This document shows, piece by piece, positions 42,897 through 50,871 of a stretch of 64,000 bases of DNA (its first letter is position 1; each line of letters begins with the position of its first letter). The notes beneath the pieces were generated by a model, which saw only the letters and a program-made list of their open reading frames with translations, did no database searches and was not told the DNA's origin. This DNA is from Chitinophaga niabensis (lineage in GTDB: Bacteria > Bacteroidota > Bacteroidia > Chitinophagales > Chitinophagaceae). Made by a program: the position numbers and the translations under genes. Location: the NCBI RefSeq assembly GCF_900129465.1, contig NZ_FSRA01000002.1, positions 744,001-808,000 of the forward strand. Reading direction: 5' to 3'.

Positions 42897-42904
42897 CAAA
42901 AATA
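42897..42904 (-). promoter_or_regulatory. Putative promoter -7 element for ridA
   Basis: The minus strand reads TATTTTTG (TAnnTTTG), ending 6 nt before the ridA ATG. No -33 element is evident. Confidence 0.35.
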
Positions 42905-43020
42905 AGGTTTTAGCAGGTAGTTTAACAGCACGGCTATTGCGTTGCATATTCAAAATGATTATATTAGCATTATTAAGACAATATCGAAATACCATATCTA
43001 ACAACATTATCTCACGGATT

Positions 43021-43845
43021 ATGTATGTCAAAACCCTGAATGGTCTTTCTCTGAATGGGGCCTGGCAAATGCAGCTCAGGCTTTATGTGGGCTGGATAAT
43101 CGGGTCCGCGGCGGCCTTTCTTTTTACGGGGAATACTTTACTGGCATATCCTTCCCTCCTCCTTACCATTCACCTGGTGAGTGTGATCGCTGTGGTTGTA
43201 TATGCACTGAGCCGGCAAAAGGATAATTTCACGCTGATCCCTAAGATCAATATTTCGCTGGAAACATTCCTTGTGGCCTTTTCCATGGCACTTGCACTGG
43301 TTGTGGTGAAAGATGCCGTGGGGCATCTGCTGCCTTTGCCTGAGTGGGAAGAATTGTCTTTTACTTCTGTGAATACCAGCTCCCTCTATACGATCATAGC
43401 AACGGTATTGTTAGCGGCTATTATGGAAGAAATGCTTTTCAGGGGTATTATCATGGAAGCATTGTTACACCGCCATTCCGGAGGGGTGGCTTTACTACAA
43501 AGTTCTTTGTTATTTATGCTGGCCCATCCTGATCCGGCACAAATGCCGGGAGCTTTTTTGCTGGGTTTGCTTTGTGGTTTCTTTTACCTGCGGTTGCGGG
43601 ACCTTTGCAGTTGCTTCCTCATTCATCTTACCAATAATGCAGCTACGGCCATCTTAGTTTCCGGAGGCTCGCTACAGTTTGTGATCGCTGATCCCACCAC
43701 TTATTATGTGATCGTGGGTGCGTGCCTGCTGGCATTAGTGGCCGGATATTTTCTGCTCAAACGTTTCACGGTTCAGGTAAAACCTCATTCTTATCTGAGC
43801 AAGGAAAATATCCGGGCCAAATCTGTTTTATTTTCCGAACAGTAA
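43021..43845 (+). CDS. CPBP family intramembrane glutamic protease
   Basis: The start at 43021 (MYVKTLNGLSLNG) gives 274 residues; the frame is open to 42847, but that part overlaps ridA in antisense and is not membrane-like. The catalytic motifs of the CPBP (Rce1-like) family are all present: EEMLFRG (EExxxR), FMLAH (FxxxH) and HLTNN (HxxxN), spread over about seven hydrophobic helices. Members cleave prenylated or other membrane proteins or act in bacteriocin immunity; the target here is unknown. Its 3' end overlaps that of the convergent L,D-transpeptidase gene by 18 bp. Confidence 0.9.
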   Translation: MYVKTLNGLSLNGAWQMQLRLYVGWIIGSAAAFLFTGNTLLAYPSLLLTIHLVSVIAVVVYALSRQKDNFTLIPKINISLETFLVAFSMALALVVVKDAVGHLLPLPEWEELSFTSVNTSSLYTIIATVLLAAIMEEMLFRGIIMEALLHRHSGGVALLQSSLLFMLAHPDPAQMPGAFLLGLLCGFFYLRLRDLCSCFLIHLTNNAATAILVSGGSLQFVIADPTTYYVIVGACLLALVAGYFLLKRFTVQVKPHSYLSKENIRAKSVLFSEQ

Positions 43846-45510
43846 CTTAGCCAGTTTGGCATCGTGGCCATACACATCGTCCCTGAAGTTCAACTGGCCT
43901 TTGTAATTTACCCATGCGGTGAAATATCCGATGTATACCGGCACTTTCTCTTTCAGCGTTACATACTTTTCTTTGCCCGCATTCATGGCGGCATCTATTT
44001 TTGCTTCCGTCCAGCTGGAATCTTTGCGTAATAACCATTGCGCCAGCCGTTTGGGTTCTGACACACGGATGCAGCCATGGCTGAAGGAACGTTTGGTTTC
44101 ATTGAACAAACCTTTGGATGGGGTATCGTGCAGGTAGATGTTGTACTCGTTGGGGAATAAGAATTTCACTTTACCCAATGAATTGGCGCCGCCCGGTTTC
44201 TGCCTTACGATGTAAGGGAAGTTGCTGCCTGAGTATTTAGAAACATTGATGGAGCTTAAAGGGAGCACCTTTCCGCTGGAACCTACAATCTCCATGTTCA
44301 GCCTGTTGAGATATCCATTACCGCTGCGTTTGATACCCGGCAATACTTCTTTGCTCAGTATGCCCGGTGGCACATTCCAGTAAGGACTGAATACAATGAA
44401 TTTCATTTCGCGGCTGAAGATAACGGTGCTGGCACCCGGTGTTCCCACTACTACATTACAATCCCAGGCCAGTTTGCCATTTTCATATGCGTGCATTTTA
44501 AACTCGGGAATATTTACGAGGATATAATCTGTATTCACTTCTACCGGTACCCAGCGCAAACGTTCCATGTTCAGCATCAGCTGATGCATATAATGTTCCA
44601 ATGGCCTGTTCAGGGCATCCAGCGTTTGCTGTTTGATAATACCATCCGGTTTATGCCCCATCCTTTCCTGGTAGTTCTTTAGCGCGGAATCCAGCGGCTG
44701 CGTGAAAAGCGCAGAAGTATCCTTTTCTTTGAGATCACCCAGTAAGCTCAGGCGTTGTTTGATCACCGGAATTAAAACAGATGAATCGCCCAGCTTGAAT
44801 GTTTTTTTCTTGTCTGCCAGTTTCAGGGAATCCCAGGCAGGGTGCTTGCTAACGATGAGCGCGAGTTTCTGCAATTCATCGCGCAGCAATTTATACTGCC
44901 GGTTCACGGGTTCTTCTTTACTGATCCTTTCTTTGGGATTAGCGATCACGGAATCCAGCAGGCTGCTGATATCTATTTTCTTGCGTGGGATGAACCATTC
45001 CAGGTTCTTTGCATTATCACTGGTAATGCCACCCCATACCAGGTTGCCATATACGAAGAACTGGCCGGTGAGGGTTAGCTCTGTAATAGGTACAATGGAA
45101 TCGGTCCTGTTGAGAGAATCTCCCATCAGGGCCAGTGAATCATACAATGCCATTACGCGGCTTTTATCCAGCGTACTGTCTTTAATACCGCTCTCTTCAT
45201 CCTGGCGCATCATGTTCATAAATCCGCCGGCCTGTTCGGTGATACCTTCTTCGTTAATCCAGGCATAGTGATATCCGCGTTTGCGGTAGAAGTCGCGGAT
45301 GGCTTCTCCATAGGCCGCAAACTGTGGATTCCTGTCCAGGAAAGTCCCCACAAAATTACTGTCCAGGGCCTGGGCAATGTATTCCTGTTTGGTATAATGG
45401 CTGGTATCCCGGTTGATCCCTTCCTTTCCGGACCTTTTACCCTGCTGGCAGGCGGCCAGTATTACAATGATGATGAGTGAGAGGTAGACGAGCTTCTTCT
45501 GCATAGACAC
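43828..45510 (-). CDS. L,D-transpeptidase lipoprotein (YcbB/LdtD-like)
   Basis: 560 residues with a lipoprotein signal (KLVYLSLIIIVILAAC, lipobox LAAC). After a long N-terminal part there is a peptidoglycan-binding-like segment (about 265-315, LDSALKNYQERMGHKPDGI). The YkuD catalytic domain (about 335-530) has MHAYENGKLAWDCNVVVG and active-site SHGCIRVS. These enzymes make 3-3 crosslinks in peptidoglycan or attach proteins to it, in the periplasm. Size and order match LdtD-type proteins. Monocistronic by appearance. Confidence 0.92.
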   Translation of the reverse strand: MSMQKKLVYLSLIIIVILAACQQGKRSGKEGINRDTSHYTKQEYIAQALDSNFVGTFLDRNPQFAAYGEAIRDFYRKRGYHYAWINEEGITEQAGGFMNMMRQDEESGIKDSTLDKSRVMALYDSLALMGDSLNRTDSIVPITELTLTGQFFVYGNLVWGGITSDNAKNLEWFIPRKKIDISSLLDSVIANPKERISKEEPVNRQYKLLRDELQKLALIVSKHPAWDSLKLADKKKTFKLGDSSVLIPVIKQRLSLLGDLKEKDTSALFTQPLDSALKNYQERMGHKPDGIIKQQTLDALNRPLEHYMHQLMLNMERLRWVPVEVNTDYILVNIPEFKMHAYENGKLAWDCNVVVGTPGASTVIFSREMKFIVFSPYWNVPPGILSKEVLPGIKRSGNGYLNRLNMEIVGSSGKVLPLSSINVSKYSGSNFPYIVRQKPGGANSLGKVKFLFPNEYNIYLHDTPSKGLFNETKRSFSHGCIRVSEPKRLAQWLLRKDSSWTEAKIDAAMNAGKEKYVTLKEKVPVYIGYFTAWVNYKGQLNFRDDVYGHDAKLAKLLFGK

Positions 45511-45585
45511 GATGATTTACGGAGGTATAACAATTTTACCCTGAGTATGTTGCGCGTAAAACTAACAACAATTATGCAAGAAAAT

Positions 45586-45618
45586 AAAAGAGACCGTACC
45601 AGGGCGGTACGGTCTCTT
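45586..45618 (-). terminator. Rho-independent terminator after the RNase G gene
   Basis: A perfect 13-bp stem AAGAGACCGTACC (45588-45600) / GGTACGGTCTCTT (45606-45618), loop AGGGC. On the minus strand it is followed by a T-rich tail (TTATTTT). Confidence 0.8.
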
Positions 45619-45638
45619 CAAATATCTTTGTTGTGCTC

Positions 45639-47186
45639 TTATAATTTAATCTCTTCGTCGTTAGCGTCAAAGAAGCGGTATTCCGTGAGGTGGTAATTAT
45701 TATCTGCTCTCAGTTTGATCCACTTTTTATACTCAAAGAACCATTTCCATTGTTTGGACCTGAGCCAGCCTTTGGTCAGATAGGAATGGAGGATAGGGTG
45801 TACCCGGATGGTTAAACCTTTGTGCTGGTGATTAAGCAGGTACAGCAGGTTCTTTTCGATATCTTCAAAGATGAGCATGGAGGCCCCTATCTTACCGGTA
45901 CCTTTACAGGCCGGGCAATCTTCTGCCACGGAGATGGTGATCTCCGGTTTCACCCTTTGGCGGGTGATTTGCATAAGACCGAATTTGGAGATAGGCAGGA
46001 TGGTATGTTTAGCCCTGTCCAGCGCCATGAATTTCTCCATGGCTTCGTATACGCTCTTTTTGTTCTCCGGCAGTTTCATATCGATGAAATCGATGATGAT
46101 GATGCCACCGAGATCGCGCAGCCTGAGCTGGCGGGCAATTTCTGCGGCAGCCTCCAGGTTGGAAGCAAGCGCATTCTGTTCCTGGTTATTGCTGGAGCTT
46201 TTGTAACCACTGTTCACGTCAATCACGTGCAGGGCTTCTGTTGCTTCTATGATGAGATATACACCACTGTCCAGGTTTACTGTTTTCCCGAAGGAAGCTT
46301 TCACCTGGCGGGTTACACCAAAATGATCGAAGATGGGGGCGCCGTTGTGATAATAGGAAACAATGTCCTGTTTCTCCGGAGCTATCTTTTGAATATATGT
46401 TTTGGTATCTGAATAGATGTTCTTGTCGTTAATGACAATACGGTTGAAGCTCTCGTTCAGCAGATCGCGGAGGATGCTGGCTGTTTTAGTTTGCTCGCTT
46501 AATATCTTTTGCGGGGGTGCGGCATTGCGCAGGTTATCCTGGATAGTTTTCCAGGTACTCACGAGCATGGTAAGATCTTCATGTAATTCCGCCGTTTTCT
46601 TTCCTTCTGCAGCGGTACGTACGATCACGCCGAAGTTATTGGGCTTGATGGCTTCTACGATCTTTTGCAGTCTTTTTCTTTCTTCGGAAGAATGGATCTT
46701 TTTAGACACCGCAACAATATTATTGAAGGGTGTGATCACAATAAAGCGACCGGGGAGGGAAATTTCGCAACTCAGGCGCGGGCCTTTTGAAGAAATGGGC
46801 TCTTTGAGGATCTGTACGAGGATGTTGGGTTTACCTCCCAGTACTTCGGTTATTTTACCGGTTTTAATGATCTCTGCCTCATTCTTGAATTTGGCAAAAT
46901 CGAAGTTCTCTGTCTTATCGGTAATGGCCTGTTGTGTGAATTTGAGGATGGAACGGATATACGGACTGAGATCAGTATAATGTAAAAAAGCATCCTTTTC
47001 GAACCCCACATCAACAAAAGCCGCATTTAAACCGGGGATGAGTTTCTTCACTTTGCCTAAATAAAGGTCTCCCACCGCAAAATTAGGGTTTCCGCTTTCA
47101 TGATGCAGTTCCACTAATTTTTTATCTTCCAGCAATGCAATTTCTACACCTGATGGTGCTGCATTTATTATCAATTCCTTATTCAA
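45639..47186 (-). CDS. rng: Ribonuclease E/G family endoribonuclease (RNase G-like)
   Basis: 515 residues. An S1-like domain near the N-terminus (GDLYLGKVKKLIPGLNAAFVDVG, KDAFLHYTDL) is followed by the RNase H-like and DNase I-like catalytic part with GVYLIIEATEALHVIDVNSG (catalytic Asp region) and GGIIIIDFIDMK, and the zinc-link CPACKGTGK. It ends soon after, without the long C-terminal scaffold of RNase E, hence RNase G type. Roles: 16S rRNA 5'-end maturation and mRNA decay. About 300 nt upstream is a 31-residue basic ORF. Confidence 0.93.
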   Translation of the reverse strand: MNKELIINAAPSGVEIALLEDKKLVELHHESGNPNFAVGDLYLGKVKKLIPGLNAAFVDVGFEKDAFLHYTDLSPYIRSILKFTQQAITDKTENFDFAKFKNEAEIIKTGKITEVLGGKPNILVQILKEPISSKGPRLSCEISLPGRFIVITPFNNIVAVSKKIHSSEERKRLQKIVEAIKPNNFGVIVRTAAEGKKTAELHEDLTMLVSTWKTIQDNLRNAAPPQKILSEQTKTASILRDLLNESFNRIVINDKNIYSDTKTYIQKIAPEKQDIVSYYHNGAPIFDHFGVTRQVKASFGKTVNLDSGVYLIIEATEALHVIDVNSGYKSSSNNQEQNALASNLEAAAEIARQLRLRDLGGIIIIDFIDMKLPENKKSVYEAMEKFMALDRAKHTILPISKFGLMQITRQRVKPEITISVAEDCPACKGTGKIGASMLIFEDIEKNLLYLLNHQHKGLTIRVHPILHSYLTKGWLRSKQWKWFFEYKKWIKLRADNNYHLTEYRFFDANDEEIKL

Positions 47187-47492
47187 GCGTCAAAATTTTA
47201 TCCATAAATACTTCACTTTTATGCAGGCCGGCGTTAACACTGGCAACAGCATGCCCAAATGATAGTTGGTTTGGTACCAACATTTCACTACGTGTTGAGG
47301 ATTGCAAAGGGTTTAGTGAAAATACAGGTGGAGTCCGGAATTTATAAGGCCGACCTACGTAAACAACCTGCATGACTTCAGCAATTTAACGATAAAAGCT
47401 AAAATCATGCAGGATTGTACAAAAATTTATCGAGTCCGCGCCTCCAGCTCTCAAATTATACCTGTGAGTATAAATGGCGGGGAATAGGAGAA
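47187..47492. other. Intergenic region between the RNase G gene and the small basic ORF
   Basis: 306 bases that should contain the leader and promoter of the RNase G gene. I find no TAnnTTTG element and no strong hairpin in it. A 64-codon frame at 47179-47373 (-) is not convincing. Confidence 0.4.
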
Positions 47493-47588
47493 TTATTTCT
47501 TGCCTTTCTTATGACGGTTCTTTCTCAGCCTTTTTTTCCTTTTATGGGTTGCGATCTTATGTCTTTTTCTTTTCTTTCCGCAGGGCAT
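47493..47588 (-). CDS. Very basic 31-residue protein, probable ribosome-associated
   Basis: Minus strand from ATG 47588 to TAA 47493. The product starts MPCGKKRKRHKIATHKRK, continues KRLRKNRHKKGKK, and has 20 Lys or Arg residues of 31. I recall near-identical short peptides (SGKKRKRHKVATHKRKKR type) encoded near the RNase G gene in many Bacteroidota. A small ribosomal protein called bL38 has been described in Flavobacterium; whether this is it I cannot tell. The upstream 38 nt are A/T-rich. Composition and conservation pattern argue for a real gene despite its size. Confidence 0.7.
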   Translation of the reverse strand: MPCGKKRKRHKIATHKRKKRLRKNRHKKGKK

Positions 47589-47626
47589 ACGCTTTTATTT
47601 TTTTAAATGATTTATAATGTAATGTA

Positions 47627-48478
47627 TTACTTAATGCTTTTAATGTATTCATCTATCTCTGCGGCCAGCGAGGGATCTTTGATCAGCTTCCTGCACTGCC
47701 GTAACAATGAGATGGCTTTATCTTTCTCTCCTTTGCTCTGATGTGCTACAGCCAATAGGAATATGGCTTTCGGTTCCTCCGGATGACGTTTTAAAACATC
47801 TTCCATTCTATCGATCGCTTTATCGAACTGCCCGGATGTGATGCTGAAATTGGCTAAAGTAAGCTGGGCGTCCAGGAAATCAGGATTCCTTTCCGCCACT
47901 TCCCGTAAAATACCAATACCCTTCATCGGCTCACTGGTATTACTTACCAGCAACGATCCTTTCTTTATCTTCAGCGTGTCATTGTTAGGTTCAAGCGCAA
48001 TGGCCCTGTCCAGCAACTCCAAAGCCATATTGGCTTCCCACATCCTTACGCCCGCGTCTTGTGTATGCGAGAGATGGTCTAAAAATAAATTGGCTGCAAA
48101 GGTGAGGTTTTTTCCGGAATTTTCCAACTTAGCGGCTTCGGCCGCATAATATGCAGCAATAGGGAGCTCATTGAGATGGTCCCAAATAGTGTATAGCTGC
48201 CTGTAAGCAGTAGCCTGCTGTGAGCTAACGTCGCCGCGAACGACGGTGTTTTCCAATCGGGTAATTTCAGCGAGTTTGTCTGCAGGAACTTTTTCTTTCG
48301 CTTTTTTCAGCAGATCAGAAAAGTTCGCTACAGCAGCGCCCTGGCCTTCTGGCATAGCGTTCCCCGATGCAGAGGCATGTTCATGCCCGTGCACCTTCGG
48401 CGTTATGCGTCCAAATGCGAATAAAACCGACACTACGGCAACAGCAAGACCAATAAGAAGTAGTTGATTTTTTTGCAC
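47627..48478 (-). CDS. Membrane-anchored tetratricopeptide repeat protein
   Basis: 283 residues with an N-terminal membrane helix (LLLIGLAVAVVSVLFAFG), a His/Ala-rich linker (VHGHEHASASGNAMPEGQG) and TPR units over about 95-265 (for example PDFLDAQLTLANFSITSGQFDKAIDRME and PEEPKAIFLLAVAHQSKGEKDKAISLLRQ). Helix repeats suggest a protein-protein scaffold in the periplasm or at the membrane. The specific partner is unknown. It lies between HU and the small basic ORF on the same strand. Confidence 0.85.
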   Translation of the reverse strand: MQKNQLLLIGLAVAVVSVLFAFGRITPKVHGHEHASASGNAMPEGQGAAVANFSDLLKKAKEKVPADKLAEITRLENTVVRGDVSSQQATAYRQLYTIWDHLNELPIAAYYAAEAAKLENSGKNLTFAANLFLDHLSHTQDAGVRMWEANMALELLDRAIALEPNNDTLKIKKGSLLVSNTSEPMKGIGILREVAERNPDFLDAQLTLANFSITSGQFDKAIDRMEDVLKRHPEEPKAIFLLAVAHQSKGEKDKAISLLRQCRKLIKDPSLAAEIDEYIKSIK

Positions 48479-48497
48479 CCTAAAAAATGTTAGGATG

Positions 48498-48505
48498 CAA
48501 ATCTA
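48498..48505 (-). promoter_or_regulatory. Putative promoter -7 element for the TPR gene
   Basis: The minus strand reads TAGATTTG (TAnnTTTG) at the very end of the HU gene, 19 nt before the TPR ATG at 48478. Confidence 0.35.
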
Positions 48506-48790
48506 AGAACTTTTAAGCTTCTTTACTTCGGCAACGAACTCTTTAGATGGCTTAAATGCTGGAATGTAGTGCTCGGGGATTTCGACGGCAACATTTTTCT
48601 TAATGTTACGGCCAATCTTGGCTGCACGTTTCTTCGTAATGAAACTGCCGAATCCGCGAATGTAGATATGCTCGCCATTTGCTAACGCCTCCTTAACTTC
48701 CTTGAACATGGCCTCGAGTGTTACTAACACATCTACTTTGGGGATGCCGGTTTTTTCAGCAATGTTGTTAATCAAATCAGCTTTTCTCAT
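48503..48790 (-). CDS. HU/IHF-type DNA-binding protein
   Basis: 95 residues with the complete HU fold: helical N-terminus (MRKADLINNIAEKTGIPKVDVLVTLE), GEHIYIRGFGSFITKKRAAK and the DNA-binding arm region GRNIKKNVAVEIPEHYIPAFKPSKEF. It bends DNA and organises the nucleoid. Many Bacteroidota place such a gene next to mutY-ssb-gldE-gldD (called himA in Flavobacterium); here it is divergent from mutY. Confidence 0.93.
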   Translation of the reverse strand: MRKADLINNIAEKTGIPKVDVLVTLEAMFKEVKEALANGEHIYIRGFGSFITKKRAAKIGRNIKKNVAVEIPEHYIPAFKPSKEFVAEVKKLKSS

Positions 48791-48815
48791 AATGAAGCGG
48801 AGGATTACTTGTTTT

Positions 48816-48823
48816 CAAAGTTA
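48816..48823 (-). promoter_or_regulatory. Putative promoter -7 element for the HU gene
   Basis: The minus strand reads TAACTTTG (TAnnTTTG), ending 25 nt before the HU ATG. No clear -33 element. Confidence 0.4.
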
Positions 48824-49014
48824 TTAAAAAAAATTTAAAGTCGGAAGTATCAAGGAAATAAAATTTAATATTTTTTGTTATAGATAGTGACAACAAAAAA
48901 TGCCTTTATTTGCGTCCCGGATGCCGCCTAAATCCCTAGAATCCAATACTAATGGATACTTTAGGAACACGAATATATAAAAAAACATCGACATATATAA
49001 ATTATTTTGTGCAA

Positions 49015-50073
49015 ATGAACGATACTAAAAGATTTTTTACGGACTGTATCCTTACATGGAACCGCCTCCATAACAGCCGGACCATGCCCTGGAAAGGTGA
49101 AAAAAATCCTTACCGTATCTGGCTTTCAGAGATAATTTTGCAGCAAACCCGCGTTGAGCAAGGCTGGCCGTACTATGAAAGGTTCATTGGCGCCTACCCC
49201 ACGGTGGATAAACTGGCCCAGGCCCCGGAAGAAGAGGTTTTCCGCCTCTGGCAGGGACTCGGTTATTATGCCCGCTGTAAAAATATGCTGGCAGCCGCCC
49301 GCATGATCTCCTCCACGCATAAGAACCAGTTTCCGAAAACCTATGAAGAAATTGCCGCACTCAAAGGTGTTGGGGCTTATACAGCCGCCGCCATTGCTTC
49401 TTTTGCGTTCAATCTTCCCCATGCCGTGCTGGATGGTAATGTGTACCGTGTGCTGGCAAGGTATTTTGGCATAGATACTCCTATCGATAGTACAGCTGGC
49501 AAAAAATTATTCACCGCCCTGGCCAATGAGGTGCTCCCTAAAGATCAGGCAGGTGCTTATAATCAGGCAATTATGGATTTTGGTGCGGTGGTATGCAAAC
49601 CCCAGTTACCTTTATGTTCATCCTGCTTGCTGGCACCCCGCTGTGAGGCCTTTCAAAAAGGACTGACTGACCTGGTCCCTGTTAAATCCAAGAAGCTCAA
49701 GATCAAAAAAAGGTACTTTCATTACCTCCTGCTGGAACAGAAAGGCCGGGTTTTCATTCGCAAACGCACAGGGAAAGATATCTGGCAGAACCTTCACGAG
49801 TTCTTTCTGCTGGAAACATCTGCCCCTGCCACCGATGCAGCCCTGCAACAATCTGCTGGTTTTCAAAGTCTGCTGGGCCATCTCGACTACAAGATCGTGG
49901 ATTCCACTGCAGAAATAAAGCAGCAGCTCACGCACCAGACGATCTATGCAAGATTTATCAGGTTACAGGTACCTCTTGCATTTAATGCCCCGGACGGATA
50001 TCAGCTGGTTACGGAAAAGCAACTGCAGGAACTGGCCTTCCCCAAGATCATAGTGGATTACCTGCAACGATGA
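49015..50073 (+). CDS. mutY: Adenine DNA glycosylase MutY
   Basis: Removes adenine mispaired with 8-oxoguanine. The start at 49015 (MNDTKRFFTDCILTWN) gives 352 residues; an ATG at 48952 would add 21 unlikely residues. Motifs: MPWKGEKNPYRIWLSEIILQ, helix-hairpin-helix KGVGAYTAAAIASFAF with the catalytic Asp in VLDGNVYR, and the 4Fe-4S cluster CKPQLPLCSSCLLAPRC (spacing 6-2-5). A NUDIX-like C-terminal domain follows (about 225-352, for example VFIRKRTGKDIWQNLHEF). First gene of the mutY, ssb, gldE, gldD run. Confidence 0.95.
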   Translation: MNDTKRFFTDCILTWNRLHNSRTMPWKGEKNPYRIWLSEIILQQTRVEQGWPYYERFIGAYPTVDKLAQAPEEEVFRLWQGLGYYARCKNMLAAARMISSTHKNQFPKTYEEIAALKGVGAYTAAAIASFAFNLPHAVLDGNVYRVLARYFGIDTPIDSTAGKKLFTALANEVLPKDQAGAYNQAIMDFGAVVCKPQLPLCSSCLLAPRCEAFQKGLTDLVPVKSKKLKIKKRYFHYLLLEQKGRVFIRKRTGKDIWQNLHEFFLLETSAPATDAALQQSAGFQSLLGHLDYKIVDSTAEIKQQLTHQTIYARFIRLQVPLAFNAPDGYQLVTEKQLQELAFPKIIVDYLQR

Positions 50074-50250
50074 CGGGCCGGCAGCCATTTAGTACTATTA
50101 CCTGCCTATTCTTCTCTAACTACTTACGGACAAGCATTACAACGTTCCCGTAACGGTAAAAATTCTATTCGTTGATTGGAAAAAAACATTAACTTTAGAA
50201 AGGTTGACCGTGAGAAGAATTTTTTATAGGACAGATTAAAACCTACAATT

Positions 50251-50724
50251 ATGAGAGGTGTTAATAAAGTAATCCTGATTGGCAATCTTGGCAGAGACCC
50301 CGATGTTCAATTCCTGGAAGGTAATATCGCCGTGGCTAAATTCTCCCTTGCCACCACCGAAACATTCAAAGACCGCGCAGGCAAACTCATTTCCCAAACA
50401 GAATGGCATACTGTAGTTCTTTGGAGAGGCCTGGCCGAACTAGCGCAAAAGTATCTGCACAAAGGCAGTTTAGTCTATATTGAAGGACGCCTGCGTACCC
50501 GCAGCTGGGAAGACAAGGAAGGAAATAAGAAATTTGCCACGGAAGTAGTAGGCGATAACCTGGTTATGCTGGATAAAAGGATGGATGTTAATAATGGCGA
50601 CCACCATATACCCCACCATGCTTCAGGATCTTCTTCCCCCGGAGGCCCGGGCGGCCACGGAGAAGGTTTCACCGGGATCGAGCTCCCACCCATGAGCGAA
50701 CCTGCCGACGATCTTCCTTTCTGA
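50251..50724 (+). CDS. ssb: Single-stranded DNA-binding protein
   Basis: 157 residues. The OB fold spans about 1-108 (VNKVILIGNLGRDPDV, WHTVVLWRGLAELAQKYLHKG, SLVYIEGRLRTRSW). A Gly/Ser/Pro/His-rich tail and the acidic C-terminal tip EPADDLPF, which binds partner proteins, follow. The gene lies 177 nt after mutY with an AT-rich leader and is followed, after 147 nt, by gldE. The mutY-ssb-gldE-gldD order is known from Flavobacterium. Confidence 0.95.
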   Translation: MRGVNKVILIGNLGRDPDVQFLEGNIAVAKFSLATTETFKDRAGKLISQTEWHTVVLWRGLAELAQKYLHKGSLVYIEGRLRTRSWEDKEGNKKFATEVVGDNLVMLDKRMDVNNGDHHIPHHASGSSSPGGPGGHGEGFTGIELPPMSEPADDLPF

Positions 50725-50791
50725 TGCCTTCATATGATAATATAAGTTTAAGTTAAACATAAATCCGCGCGTAACCGAACGGTACATTCTT

Positions 50792-50799
50792 TATATTTG
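50792..50799 (+). promoter_or_regulatory. Putative promoter -7 element for gldE-gldD
   Basis: TATATTTG matches TAnnTTTG exactly; the predicted start (about 50804) is 68 nt before the gldE start. A -33 TTG at the usual spacing is not seen. Confidence 0.45.
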
Positions 50800-50871
50800 C
50801 ATGCGGGAAAGCGATTCAGGTCATTTCAGATGGAATTTCTTTCCCCTTATTTTTGACCAAAGCATATTAAC

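Noticed and set aside
47179..47373. 64-codon minus-strand frame before the RNase G gene
   Set aside because: Overlaps the RNase G start, has no recognisable features, and the next region also lacks a promoter element.
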